NCBI RefSeq assembly: GCF_006715395.1
Contig: NZ_VFNC01000002.1
Span: 1,426,001-1,490,000 of the forward strand
Direction: 5' to 3'
DNA from: Streptomyces sp. SLBN-31
GTDB taxonomy: Bacteria; Actinomycetota; Actinomycetes; Streptomycetales; Streptomycetaceae
DNA: 64,000 nt
Shown here: one piece after another, positions 24,532 through 34,100 of the stretch
Layout: each line of letters begins with the position of its first letter
Position numbering within the stretch: the first letter of the stretch is position 1
Notes under the pieces: generated by a model
The model's database searches: none
Told to the model about the DNA's origin: nothing
Seen by the model: only the letters and a program-made list of their open reading frames with translations
Position numbers and translations under genes: made by a program

Positions 24532-25806
24532 ATGACTCGAGACATGTCTGACGTGACAACAGAGGAACAGGGCCGTGGCGGGCACCGTCGACGGGGCGGC
24601 GCGGCCGGCCTCGCCTCGGTGTTCCAGACGTGGTGGTCACGCCGCCACGGGCACGCGCCGCCGGCGGGCGATACCGGCGCCCGGCCGCTGCCGACCGAGC
24701 GGCAGGCCGGGCCGGACGAGAGCGTGTTGTGGCGGATGCGGACGACCGTGAAGGACGAGCCGGGGTCGCTGGCGGCCCTGTGCATGGCGCTCGCCGGGCA
24801 ACGCGTCGACATCCTGAGCCTGCAGACGCATCCGCTGGCCGAGGGGACCGTCGACGAGTTCCTGCTGCGGGCTCCCGGCGGTCTCATGGCCTCCGAGCTC
24901 ACTCAGGTGGTCGCGAGGGCCGGAGGCGCCGACACCTGGATGGAGCGGGCCGACGCCCATGACCTGGTGGACGCGCCGACCCGGGTGCTCGGTCTGGCGG
25001 CCCGTACCGCCCTGGACGCGGCGGAACTGCCGCTGGCGCTGCGGCAGTTGCTGGGCCGGTGCACCATCCGGCAGCTTCCGGCCACGCCGGTCGGGGGTGG
25101 CCGCGGCCCGGAAGCCGTGCCGTTGGACGGGGTGCTGGAGGACACGGTGATGCGGCTGCGGGCACCGGAAGGCGGCGTGATCACCGTGGAGCGGCCGTAT
25201 CTGCCGTTCACCCCGACCGAGTTCGCCCGGGCGCGGGCGCTGGTGGAGCTGGACGCGCGGCTCGGGCCGCGGGTGCCGCGCGGCCGGGACGTACTGACGC
25301 TGCCCGAGGGCAACGAGATCACGGTGCGCCGGGCCGGCCCGGGTGACCTGGAGGCGGCGCGGGAGATGCACGAACGGTGCTCCTCGCGGACGCTCTCCAT
25401 GCGCTACCACGGGCCGGTAGGGGACGCGGACCGCTATCTGAACCACCTGCTCAGCCCGCGTTTCGGCCGGACGCTCGCCGTGCAGACCGCGTCGGGCCGC
25501 GTCGTCGGCCTCGGGCATCTGCTGTGGGACGGGGACGAGACCGAGGTCGCGCTGCTCGTCGAGGACAAGTGGCAGCGGCGGGGCATCGGCGCGGAGCTCC
25601 TGGAGCGGCTGGTGGCGATGGCCGCCGAGGCCGGCTGTGAGAGTGTGTACGCCGTGACGCAGGCCTCCAACACCGGGATGGTCGCGGCCATGCGGGGCCT
25701 GGGGCTCCCCCTCGACTACCAGATCGAGGAGGGCACCCTGGTCATCACGGCTCGTCTGGGGGTGGACGCCGGGCTGGTGAGGGTCACCAACGCGGAAGCG
25801 CCGTAG
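24532..25806 (+). CDS. GNAT acetyltransferase fused to an ACT domain
   Basis: 424 residues. After a basic, low-complexity N-terminus, an ACT-type regulatory domain spans about 65-135 (LWRMRTTVKDEPGSLAALCM, then RVDILSLQTHPL). A linker leads to a GNAT domain (about 265-420: ITVRRAGPGDLEAAREMHER, then EDKWQRRGIGAELLERLVAM as acetyl-CoA loop). ACT-GNAT fusions suggest acetylation controlled by an amino acid, as in actinobacterial protein lysine acetylation. Target and ligand are unknown. It converges with the next gene, overlapping by 23 bp. Confidence 0.88.
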   Translation: MTRDMSDVTTEEQGRGGHRRRGGAAGLASVFQTWWSRRHGHAPPAGDTGARPLPTERQAGPDESVLWRMRTTVKDEPGSLAALCMALAGQRVDILSLQTHPLAEGTVDEFLLRAPGGLMASELTQVVARAGGADTWMERADAHDLVDAPTRVLGLAARTALDAAELPLALRQLLGRCTIRQLPATPVGGGRGPEAVPLDGVLEDTVMRLRAPEGGVITVERPYLPFTPTEFARARALVELDARLGPRVPRGRDVLTLPEGNEITVRRAGPGDLEAAREMHERCSSRTLSMRYHGPVGDADRYLNHLLSPRFGRTLAVQTASGRVVGLGHLLWDGDETEVALLVEDKWQRRGIGAELLERLVAMAAEAGCESVYAVTQASNTGMVAAMRGLGLPLDYQIEEGTLVITARLGVDAGLVRVTNAEAP

Positions 25807-27001
25807 AGGCCGGGGCCGCGTCGGCGGGGACGGCGGAGTCGTGCCCGCTCGCGCGGTTTCCCGTGCCCGCCACGGGACGTTCCCCCAGCGCGTGGTCCAG
25901 GTCGGCCCACAGGTCGTCCACGTCCTCGAGGCCCACCGACATCCGCAGCAGCCGGTCGCCGACCCCCGCCCCGCGGCGGTCGTCGGCGTCCACGATGCGG
26001 TGGCTGATCGACGCCGGGTGCTGAATGAGGCTGTCGACGCTGCCCAGGCTGACCGCGGGAGTGATCAGCCGGACCGCGGCGATGACCTCGTGCGGGTCGC
26101 CGGCCGTCTCGAAGGCGATCATCGCGCCGCCGATGCGCGGATAGTGGACGCGGGTGACGCGCGGGTCGGCGGACAGGCGGCGGACGAGTTCGGCGGCGTT
26201 GGCGGAGGCGGCGCGGACGCGGACCGGCAGGGTCGACAGACCGCGCAGGAGCAGGTAGCCGGCGAGCGGGTGCAGGACGCCGCCGGTGGCGAAGCGGACC
26301 TGGCGCAGCCGGCCGGCGAACTCCTCGTCGCAGGCGATCACGCCCGCCATCACGTCGCCGTGTCCCCCGAGGTACTTGGTGGCGCTGTGCAGTACCAGCC
26401 GCGCCCCGAGTCCGGCGGGGCGCTGGAGGACGGGCGTGGCGAAGGTGTTGTCCGCCAGGAGCGGGACCGAGCCGCACGCGTGGGCGACCGCGCGCAGGTC
26501 GACCTCGGCGAGGGTCGGGTTGGCCGGGGACTCCACCATCACCAGCCCGGTGTCCGGGCGCAGGGCGTCGGCGATGCCGGCCGGGTCGGTCCAGGTCACC
26601 TCGGAGCCGAGCAGTCCCGCGGTGAGCAGGTGGTCGCTGCAGCCGTACAGGGGGCGTACGGCGACGACGTGCCGCAGGCCCAGCGAGGCGCGTACGAGCA
26701 GGACCGCGCTCAGCGCGGCCATTCCGCTGGCGAAGGCGACCGCGGACTCGGTGCCCTCCAGGCGGGCGAGCGCGGTCTCGAAGCGGGCGACCGTCGGGTT
26801 GCCGAGCCGACCGTAGACGGGCGGGCCGTCGGGCTCGGCGCCGGTGGTGGCGAACGCGTCGATGCGGGCCGCCTCGCCCCGGCTGTCGTACGAGGGGTAG
26901 GTGGTCGACAGGTCGATGGGCGGGGCGTGCAGCCCCTGCCGGGCGAGGTCGTCGCGGCCGGCGTGCACGGCCTCGGTGGCCAGAGCTCTCGTGGACTCCA
27001 T
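25784..27001 (-). CDS. PLP-dependent Cys/Met metabolism enzyme (cystathionine gamma-lyase/synthase family)
   Basis: 405 residues from the ATG at 27001. Fold-type-I PLP enzyme: YGRLGNPTVARFETALARLE, AFASGMAALSAVL, DNTFATPVLQRP, and the cofactor Lys in HSATKYLGGHGDVMAG. SLIQHPASISHR closes the active site. The family covers cystathionine gamma-synthase, gamma- and beta-lyase and methionine gamma-lyase; residues seen do not separate these. The divergent Lrp regulator 59 bp away is the likely controller, which fits sulphur amino-acid catabolism. The C-terminal ~25 residues (GTGNRASGHDSAVPADAAPA) are low complexity and overlap the converging gene. Confidence 0.9.
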   Translation of the reverse strand: MESTRALATEAVHAGRDDLARQGLHAPPIDLSTTYPSYDSRGEAARIDAFATTGAEPDGPPVYGRLGNPTVARFETALARLEGTESAVAFASGMAALSAVLLVRASLGLRHVVAVRPLYGCSDHLLTAGLLGSEVTWTDPAGIADALRPDTGLVMVESPANPTLAEVDLRAVAHACGSVPLLADNTFATPVLQRPAGLGARLVLHSATKYLGGHGDVMAGVIACDEEFAGRLRQVRFATGGVLHPLAGYLLLRGLSTLPVRVRAASANAAELVRRLSADPRVTRVHYPRIGGAMIAFETAGDPHEVIAAVRLITPAVSLGSVDSLIQHPASISHRIVDADDRRGAGVGDRLLRMSVGLEDVDDLWADLDHALGERPVAGTGNRASGHDSAVPADAAPASTALPRW

Positions 27002-27048
27002 GCCGGAAGCGTGAACAACGGCCGGGTCACATGGGCCGGACACCGTGC

Positions 27049-27054
27049 TACGTT
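27049..27054 (+). promoter_or_regulatory. Lrp gene -10 element, leaderless
   Basis: TACGTT, 6 bp before the ATG at 27061. Confidence 0.5.
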
Positions 27055-27060
27055 CGGCCG

Positions 27061-27552
27061 ATGGCCGAATCTGTCGTACTGGATCCGGTGGACCTCCATC
27101 TTCTGCGCCTGCTGCAGAACGACGCCCGGACCACCTACCGTGACCTCGCCGCGCAGGTGGGTGTCGCGGCCTCGACGTGCCTGGACCGCGTGACGCGGCT
27201 GCGTCGCTGCGGGGTGATCCTCGGACACCAGCTGCGGCTCGATCCGGCCAAGCTCGGCCGAGGACTTGAGGCCCTGCTGTCGGTGCAGGTCAGGCCGCAT
27301 CGACGGGAACTGGTGGGACCGTTCGTGGAGCGCATCCGGGCGCTGCCGGAGTCCCGTACCGTCTTCCATCTGACCGGACCGGACGACTATCTCGTCCATG
27401 TGGCCGTCGCCGACATGACGGATCTGCAGCGTCTGGTGCTGGACGAGTTCACGTCCCGGCGGGAAGTGGCCCGTGTGGAGACGCGGCTGATCTTCCAGCA
27501 GTGGGACTGCGGGCCGCTGCTGCCGCCTTCGCCCTCGGCACAATCGGGGTGA
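27061..27552 (+). CDS. Lrp/AsnC family transcriptional regulator
   Basis: 163 residues. N-terminal AsnC helix-turn-helix (about 8-58: DLHLLRLLQNDARTTYRDLA, VGVAASTCLDRVTRLRRCGV) and a C-terminal RAM/ACT-like domain (about 68-145: LEALLSVQVRP, HLTGPDDYLVHVAVADMTDL). It probably binds an amino acid and controls the divergent PLP lyase. The final residues (PLLPPSPSAQSG) are unstructured. Predicted leaderless. Confidence 0.93.
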   Translation: MAESVVLDPVDLHLLRLLQNDARTTYRDLAAQVGVAASTCLDRVTRLRRCGVILGHQLRLDPAKLGRGLEALLSVQVRPHRRELVGPFVERIRALPESRTVFHLTGPDDYLVHVAVADMTDLQRLVLDEFTSRREVARVETRLIFQQWDCGPLLPPSPSAQSG

Positions 27553-27584
27553 CGTGGTGCGGCCCGTCTACCAGGATGGACCGC

Positions 27585-29276
27585 ATGTCGCAGACCACGA
27601 ACATGCTGCCCCGACAGGTCGCCGACGCGTACGTCGACGAGGTCATCGCCCTCGACCCGGTGACGGGTACGTACCTCGGTGTGAAGGAGAGCTCCAGCAG
27701 GCTGCCCGATCTCTCGCCCGGCGGCCAGGAGGCGCTGGCGCAGTTGGCCCGCCGTACCCTGGCCCGGCTCGACGAGGCAGAACGGCAGCCCGGCGCGGAC
27801 AGTGACGTCGAGCGCCGGTGCGGCCGGCTGCTGCGCGAGCGACTCACCGCGGAAGTCGCCGTGCACGAGGCCGAGGAGGACCTGCGCCGGGTCGGCAACC
27901 TCGGCACACCGGTGCACTCGGTGCGCGAGGTGTTCACCGTGACGCCGAACCGGACCGACGAGGACTGGGCGGCCATCACCGAACGGCTGCGCGGCGTGCC
28001 GGTCGCGCTGGCCGGCTACCGGGAGTCCCTGGAGCTCGGCCTCGAGCGCAAGCTGTACGCGGCGCCGCGGCCGACCGCCACGTTCGTCGGACAGCTCACC
28101 GAGTGGTCGGACACCGACGGCAAGGGCCGCGGCTGGTTCGAGGAGTTCGCCTCGGACGGACCTGATTCGCTGCGCGCGGAGCTGGACGAGGCCGCCCGTG
28201 GGGCGACCGCGGCGGTCGTGGAGCTGCGGGACTGGATGCGCGACGTGTACGCGCCGGCGATCGAGGGCGCCCCGGACACGGTCGGCCGCGAGCGCTACGC
28301 CCGCTGGGCCCGCTACTTCAACGGCACCGACCTCGACCTGGACGAGGCGTACGCGTACGGCTGGTCGGAGTTCCACCGGCTGCTCGGCGAGATGAAGCGG
28401 GAGGCCGAGAAGATCCTGCCCGGCGCCGAGACCCCCTGGGTGGCGCTCGCGCACCTCGATGAGCACGGCAAGCACATCGACGGCGTCGACGAGGTCCGCG
28501 ACTGGCTGCAGGGCCTGATGGACCAGGCGATCGCGGACCTCGACGGCACGCACTTCGAACTCGCCGAGCGGGTACGGAAGGTGGAGTCGTGCATCGCCCC
28601 GCCCGGAGGCGCGGCGGCGCCGTACTACACGCCGCCCTCCGAGGACTTCTCCCGTCCGGGACGCACCTGGCTGCCGACGATGGGCCAGACCCGCTTCCCG
28701 GTCTACGACCTGGTGTCCACCTGGTACCACGAGGGCGTGCCGGGGCATCATCTGCAGCTGGCGCAGTGGGCGCACGTCGCCGGGAATCTCTCCCGCTACC
28801 AGGCCACGCTCGGCGGGGTCAGCGCCAACGCCGAGGGCTGGGCGCTGTACGCGGAGAGGCTGATGGACGAGCTCGGCTATCTCAAGGACGCGGAGCAGCG
28901 GCTCGGCTACCTGGACGCGCAGATGATGCGGGCCGCCCGGGTCATCGTCGACATCGGCATGCACCTGGAGCTGGAGATCCCGGCGGACTCCCCGTTCCAC
29001 CCGGGTGAGCGCTGGACGCCCGAGCTGGCGCAGGAGTTCTTCGGCGCCCACAGCAGCCGCCCGGCGGACTTCGTGGAGAGCGAGCTGACCCGCTACCTGA
29101 CCATCCCGGGCCAGGCGATCGGCTACAAGCTCGGCGAACGGGCCTGGCTGCTGGGCCGGGAGAAGGCCCGCGAGCGGCACGGCGAGTCCTTCGACCTCAA
29201 GGCCTGGCACATGGCCGCGCTCTCGCAGGGCTCGCTGGGCCTGGACGACCTGGTGGACGAGCTGGCCCAACTGTGA
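27585..29276 (+). CDS. DUF885 family protein (putative zinc metallopeptidase)
   Basis: 563 residues from the ATG at 27585, which has AGGATGG upstream; an in-frame ATG at 27576 is an alternative. DUF885 proteins resemble zinc peptidases; the metal-binding segment is WYHEGVPGHHLQLAQWAHV (about residues 382-400), with a further Glu in NAEGWALYAERLM. Other conserved parts are GQTRFPVYDLVSTW and FVESELTRYLTIPGQAIGYK. No signal peptide, so cytosolic. The substrate is unknown, probably a peptide. A strong hairpin follows the stop. Confidence 0.9.
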   Translation: MSQTTNMLPRQVADAYVDEVIALDPVTGTYLGVKESSSRLPDLSPGGQEALAQLARRTLARLDEAERQPGADSDVERRCGRLLRERLTAEVAVHEAEEDLRRVGNLGTPVHSVREVFTVTPNRTDEDWAAITERLRGVPVALAGYRESLELGLERKLYAAPRPTATFVGQLTEWSDTDGKGRGWFEEFASDGPDSLRAELDEAARGATAAVVELRDWMRDVYAPAIEGAPDTVGRERYARWARYFNGTDLDLDEAYAYGWSEFHRLLGEMKREAEKILPGAETPWVALAHLDEHGKHIDGVDEVRDWLQGLMDQAIADLDGTHFELAERVRKVESCIAPPGGAAAPYYTPPSEDFSRPGRTWLPTMGQTRFPVYDLVSTWYHEGVPGHHLQLAQWAHVAGNLSRYQATLGGVSANAEGWALYAERLMDELGYLKDAEQRLGYLDAQMMRAARVIVDIGMHLELEIPADSPFHPGERWTPELAQEFFGAHSSRPADFVESELTRYLTIPGQAIGYKLGERAWLLGREKARERHGESFDLKAWHMAALSQGSLGLDDLVDELAQL

Positions 29277-29317
29277 TCAGCGCCGCGATCCGCCTACGGA
29301 GTTGACCCTCCGGTGAT

Positions 29318-29364
29318 CCGGTCCGTCTCGTCGACGGCGATCCACGCGCGACGAGGCGGACCGG
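29318..29364. terminator. bidirectional hairpin between converging genes
   Basis: 16-bp stem (CCGGTCCGTCTCGTCG against a complement with one mismatch) and a 15-base loop, lying between the DUF885 and Imm21 stops. Confidence 0.8.
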
Positions 29365-29410
29365 GTGGTTGAGCACCTCTCCAACGACCCGCCGACAGCG
29401 GGGACTTGCT

Positions 29411-29923
29411 TCAGTCGAGCCGCCGAAGCTGTACGAGGCCGAGCCACGTCTCGGGGCCGGGCTGGACGTTGGCCGCGCGAACCGCGTAACTGCCCGGCTC
29501 GAGAGGGACCTTGAGGCAGTCCGTCCGACCGGTCTCGTTCCCGGGCCAGGCCGAGTCGAACAGGACGACCGGGCCCGGCACTTCCCAGCGCACCTCGTTC
29601 TCCCAGTCGGCCGTGGCGAGGGCGGCCGGGACGCCGGACAGCAGCTCGTCCTCGGAGTTCGCGGCGCACCACCGTACGAAGGCGCCGTGTTCCGGAAGGT
29701 AAGCGGTGGAGGCGGGTTCGTCGCCGAGGACCAGGGCCGCCGAGTCACCGACCGGGAGCAGGCCGACGACCCCGTCGACCTCGCAGGCGCGGTCGTAGTC
29801 GGAGGCGGTCTCCTCGCCGTCCGCGCCCGCCCAGAACGGCAGGACCGTCTCCGGCACCGCTATGAGCGGGCCGCCGCCCGACTCCACCCACTCCAACGCC
29901 CCGGGATCCGCGTATCGCACCAT
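29411..29923 (-). CDS. Imm21 family immunity protein (orphan)
   Basis: 170 residues, ATG at 29923. The sequence follows the Imm21 pattern as I recall it: LEWVESGGGPLIAVPETVLP, FWAGADGE, SDYDRACEVDGVVGLLPVG, ALVLGDEPASTAYLPEH, FVRWCAANSEDELL. Imm21 proteins protect cells from polymorphic toxins delivered by neighbours. No toxin, secretion gene or other immunity gene is adjacent, so it appears orphan. It could instead have a house-keeping role in Streptomyces, where stand-alone copies occur. Cytosolic, no signal peptide. Confidence 0.75.
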   Translation of the reverse strand: MVRYADPGALEWVESGGGPLIAVPETVLPFWAGADGEETASDYDRACEVDGVVGLLPVGDSAALVLGDEPASTAYLPEHGAFVRWCAANSEDELLSGVPAALATADWENEVRWEVPGPVVLFDSAWPGNETGRTDCLKVPLEPGSYAVRAANVQPGPETWLGLVQLRRLD

Positions 29924-30020
29924 GGCGCAAGAACCTACACGCACGGACGTCCCACGTTTTCGGTGTCCCCCAACCCTCCATAGGGGCCACCCATCGTGAC
30001 CGGTCATACCGGGCGAATCG

Positions 30021-30503
30021 TCAGCAGCCGCAGTCCTCCGTGCCCACCGGCGCCGTCAGCGGGTCGGCGGCGCGGCGGCCGGCGCCCTCCCAGCTCTCGT
30101 ATGCGAAGCCCTCGCGTGCCCAGTACTCGAATCCGCCGAGCATCTCCTTGACGCGGTAGCCGAGTTCCGCGAGGGCCAGCGCGGCCCGGGTCGCGCCGTT
30201 GCAGCCGGGACCCCAGCAGTAGGTGACGACCGGCACCGACTTGTCGAGGAGGGCTTCCGCCTGTTCGGGGATGAGCGCGGTCGGCAGGTGGACGGCGCCG
30301 GGGATGTGGCCCTGGTCCCAGGACTCGGTGGAACGGGAGTCCAGGACGACGAAGCCGGGATCGCCGCCGGCCGCGAGCGCGGCGGCCACGTCGGAGACGT
30401 CGGCGTGGAAGGCGAGGCTCGCCCGGAAGTGGGCGGCGGCCTCGGCCGGGGCCGCCGGGGCGACACGCAGGACGGGGTTCACGGCGGTGGTGGTACTGGT
30501 CAT
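30021..30503 (-). CDS. rhodanese-like sulfurtransferase domain protein
   Basis: 160 residues, ATG at 30503. Single rhodanese domain (about 45-140): FVVLDSRSTESWDQGHIPGA (CDC25-like entry motif), then the catalytic Cys in VVTYCWGPGCNGATRAA and GGFEYWAREGF. The C-terminus ends in CGC, a further cysteine pair. It probably transfers sulfane sulfur or acts in thiol redox work in the cytosol. The 5' side carries eight 15-bp repeats shared with the divergent Lrp gene, which is the likely regulator. The Shine-Dalgarno sequence is weak. Confidence 0.9.
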   Translation of the reverse strand: MTSTTTAVNPVLRVAPAAPAEAAAHFRASLAFHADVSDVAAALAAGGDPGFVVLDSRSTESWDQGHIPGAVHLPTALIPEQAEALLDKSVPVVTYCWGPGCNGATRAALALAELGYRVKEMLGGFEYWAREGFAYESWEGAGRRAADPLTAPVGTEDCGC

Positions 30504-30522
30504 GATCTGGCCTTTCGCCGAC

Positions 30523-30642
30523 GTTCCTCGCTACGAGGTTCTTCGCTACGAGGTTCTTCGTTACGGGGTTCTTCGCTACGGCGTTCTTCGCTACGGCGTT
30601 CTTCGCTGGGACGTTCTTCGCTGGGACGTTCTTCGCTACGCC
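30523..30642. repeat. array of eight 15-bp tandem repeats between rhodanese and Lrp genes
   Basis: Eight units of 15 bp, consensus GTTCTTCGCTACGRC, at 30523, 30538, 30553, 30568, 30583, 30598, 30613 and 30628. Units 4-5 are identical, as are units 6-7. The block fills most of the 230-bp divergent promoter region, ending about 20 bp before the rhodanese ATG. Read on the minus strand the unit begins GNNGTAGCGAAGAAC. It could be a multi-site operator, a 5' UTR element or an unstable microsatellite. Confidence 0.9.
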
Positions 30643-30733
30643 AGAAAATCTACGGTCGTCGACCGGCACCCTGAAGGCTCGTTCCACGGCCCTCTCCTTG
30701 CACGGCCGGGGATTCCCCTGCTATTCCTCGGGC

Positions 30734-31180
30734 ATGACCGCGTTTTCCCCGGACGCCACCGACTGGCGCATCCTCGACGTCCTGCAACGTGAGGGACGGG
30801 CCAGTTTCGCCGAGCTGGCGCGTGCCGTGTCCATGTCGCCGAGCGCGGTCACCGAACGGGTGCGGCGGCTGGAGGAGGCGGGGGTCATCCAGGGGTACGC
30901 CGCCGTCGTGGACCCCGAACGGCTGGGACTGCCGATCCTCGCATTCGTCCGGCTGCGCTACCCGAACGGCAACTACAAGCCCTTCCACGACCTGGTCGCC
31001 GTGACGCCCGAGATCCTGGAGGCGCACCATGTGACGGGCGACGACTGCTTCGTCATCAAGGTCGCCGCCCGCTCGATGCGGCACCTGGAGGAGGTGTCGG
31101 GGAAGATCGGGTCGCTCGGTTCGGTGACCACGAGCGTCGTGTACTCCTCACCGCTGCCCCGGCGCCCACTGGGTCACTGA
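30734..31180 (+). CDS. Lrp/AsnC family transcriptional regulator
   Basis: 148 residues, ATG at 30734. AsnC helix-turn-helix (about 8-58: DWRILDVLQREGRASFAELA, VSMSPSAVTERVRRLEEAGV) plus RAM domain (about 70-140: ILAFVRLRYPNGNYKPFHDL, HVTGDDCFVIKVAARSMRHL). It is divergent from the rhodanese gene and probably regulates it through the intervening 15-bp repeats. The stop overlaps the converging sbcC stop by 7 bp. Confidence 0.93.
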   Translation: MTAFSPDATDWRILDVLQREGRASFAELARAVSMSPSAVTERVRRLEEAGVIQGYAAVVDPERLGLPILAFVRLRYPNGNYKPFHDLVAVTPEILEAHHVTGDDCFVIKVAARSMRHLEEVSGKIGSLGSVTTSVVYSSPLPRRPLGH

Positions 31181-34100
31181 CCGCGCTGCCGGACCACCGA
31201 TCCCGATCTGCCCTTCACGACCTCCAACTGGGCGTGGATGCGCCGTCTCAGGTCGGCGACGTGACTGACGATGCCGACGCTGCGGTCGCGCTCGCGCAGC
31301 GAGTCGAGCACGTCCAGGACCTCGTCGAGGGTCTGGTCGTCGAGGCTGCCGAAGCCCTCGTCGATGAAGAGGGTGTCCAGGCGGACCCCGCCCGCCTCGT
31401 CCGTGACGACGTCCGCCAGGCCGAGGGCGAGGGCGAGGGAGGCGAAGAAGGTCTCCCCGCCGGACAGGGTCGCCGTGTCCCGCTCGCGTCCGGTCCACGC
31501 GTCGACGACGTGCAGTCCGAGACCGCTGCGGCCGCGTCCGGCGCGGTCGTCGGAGTGGACCAGCGTGTAGCGGCCGGAGGACATGCGCTGCAGTCGGACG
31601 GTCGCCGCGGCGGCCACCTGTTCCAGGCGGGCGGCCAGTACGTACGACTCCAGGCGCATCTTGCGCTCGTTCTCCGCGGAGGTGCCGGCCGTGAGGGCGG
31701 CCAGGCGGGCGACGCGGTCGTACTCCTCGCGCAGCGGTGCCAGTGCGCGGACGCCGTCGGCCGAGCGGGCGGAGAGCCGGTCGAGTTCGGCGCAGCGGCG
31801 GGCCGCCGCGTCGCGGGCCGAGGCGGCCTCGCGCAGGCGCTGGGCCGCGGCGGCGGCCGTCCGCTGGGCGCCGGCGAGGTCGGCCGGGGATCGCCGGGCG
31901 GCGGCCGCGGTGTCGTCCTCCGCGAGCACGGCACGGACCGCCGACTCCTCGGACTGCCAGGCGTCCAGGCGGTGTTGCAGCTCGCGGTGGGCGGCCGCGT
32001 CGAGGAGCGCGGCGGCCGCGGCCTGCGGGGTGTCGAAGCCGGCGCGGAAGGCGGCGTCGGCCAGCCGGGCGTCGGCGTCCTTGAGTCGCTGCGCGGTGTC
32101 CTCGGCGGCGCGCGCGGTGTCGGCGGCGTCGGTGAGCAGGGCGACCCGGCGCTCCAGCTGGGTGGCGCGGATCGAGACGCTCGCGGCGGTGCCGCGCGCG
32201 TGGGTGAGCTGCTGTTCCAGGGTCGTGCGTTCCCGGTCGAGGGCGTCGCGGCGGGCGACCCGGGAGGCGGTCCGTACGGCGGCCTGCTGCCGGGCGGCGA
32301 CTCGCCGCTCGTGTTCCTGCTCGGCCTGGCGCAGCCGCTCGCTCGCGGTGTGCAGCGCGGACGCCGCGTTTCGCGCCTCGGCGTACAGCCTCTCCAACTC
32401 CTGCGCCTGGGAGGCCAGTTGTTCGGTGGGAGTGTCGCCGGCCTCACCCTCGGCGGCGGCCAGTGCCCGTTGTACGACGCCGAGGCGGCGCTCGGCCTCG
32501 ACGCGCTGTTCGTCGGCCTCCTGGGAGACGGCGAGCGCGCGCTCCTCGGTCTCCCGGTCGACGTGTCCCGCGTCCTTACGGGCCGGTGCCGGGTGTTCGG
32601 TGGCTCCGCAGACCGCGCAGGGCTCGCCGTCGGTGAGCTGGGCGGCCAGCTCGGCGGCGATGCCGTTCAGCCGCTGTTCCTTGACGTCCAGCCACTCGGC
32701 GCGGGCCTTCAGGGCGCGTTCCGTGGCGGCGGTCACCTGCCGCTGGGCGTCGTCGGTGTCCCGCGCGAACTGGTCGCGCTGCCGGGCCGCGGCGAGCCTC
32801 CTGCGGGCGGGGTCCCGCTGCACGGCCAGCTGCTCGGCCCGGGTGGCCGCCTCCTGGGCGGACTCGACGGCGCTCTGGAGGCCGGTGCGGATCTCCTCCC
32901 AGCCGGCGAGCCAGGCCTCGGCCTCCTGAAGGACCTCCGCGTCGGCCCGCTCCTCCCGGTCCAGCCCGGCGCGCTCCGTGAGGAGTTCGCTCAGCCGCTG
33001 CTCGGCACGGCGGGCCGACTCCAGCCCGCCCAGCTCCTCGGCCGCCCGCCGCGCGGCGACCGCGAGCCCGGAGGCCCCGGCGTGGGCCGACGCGTCCACG
33101 TCGTCAGCAGGGGCCGCACCCGAGCGCGGGCCGCCGGCTCCTTCCGCCTCGAGGGCGTCCCGCAGCAGCGCACGGGCCCCTGCCTCCGCCTGGGCCGCCC
33201 TGCGGTGTTCCGCGTCGGCCGCGTCCCGCAGTTCCAGGGCGGGCGCCACCGCCTCGGCCTTGCGGGCCCGGTCCATGCGTTCCTGCGCCGCCCGGTGGGC
33301 TTCGGCGTGCTCCTGCAGCCGTGCGGCACGCTCCCGGGCCTCGGTGAACCGCTGCTGTAGCCGGGCCAGTTCGCGCGCCTCGCCGAGTTCCCGCTCGGCC
33401 GCCGCCTGCCCGGACTCCGCGGCCGTCAGCCGGCAGTGGGCGATCGTCAGCTGCTCGCGGGCGGTCGTGCGGGCGACGGCGGCGGCGGTCAGCACCGCTT
33501 CGGCCAGCCCCGGCTCGCCCGGCTGCAGTTCCGGCAGAGTCATCGCGCCGCCGGCCGCCTGCTGCATGCGGTGGGCGTCGGCCAGCAGGGTCGCGTCTCC
33601 CTCGCGGACCCGGGCCTCGGCGGCACGCCGGCGCTCGGCGAGGCGTTTTTCGACCTCGGCGAAGCGGTGGGTGTCGAAGAGACGGCCCAGCAGCCTGCCG
33701 CGGGACTCCGCGTCGGCACGCAGGAAGCGGGCGAAGTCGCCCTGGGGCAACAGCACGACCTGGCAGAACTGCTCGCGGCTCATGCCGAGCAGCTGGGTGA
33801 TCTCCTCGCCGATCTCCTGGTGGGAGCGGCTGAGGTCCTTCCAGGCGCCGGCGGTCGCGTCGTACTCGCGCAGCCAGCTCTGCGCCTTTTCGAGGGTGGT
33901 GCCCGAGCCGCGCTTCTTGGGCCGCTCCCAGGGGGGCTGCCGGGTGACCTCCAACCGGCGTCCGGCGACGGTCAGTTCGAGGGTCACCGCGGTGCGGGTG
34001 CCGGTCGCCGCGTGGTCGCTGCGCAGGGTGAGGCCCTGGCCGCTCTGGCGGGCGCCCGGGACGGTGCCGTACAGCGCGTAGCACACGGCGTCCAGAACGG

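Noticed and set aside
31234..33360. Long open frame on the plus strand opposite sbcC (708 codons)
   Set aside because: It is an antisense shadow produced by GC-biased codons; its translation is low-complexity Gly/Arg/Val-rich and has no start context, whereas sbcC has full motifs.
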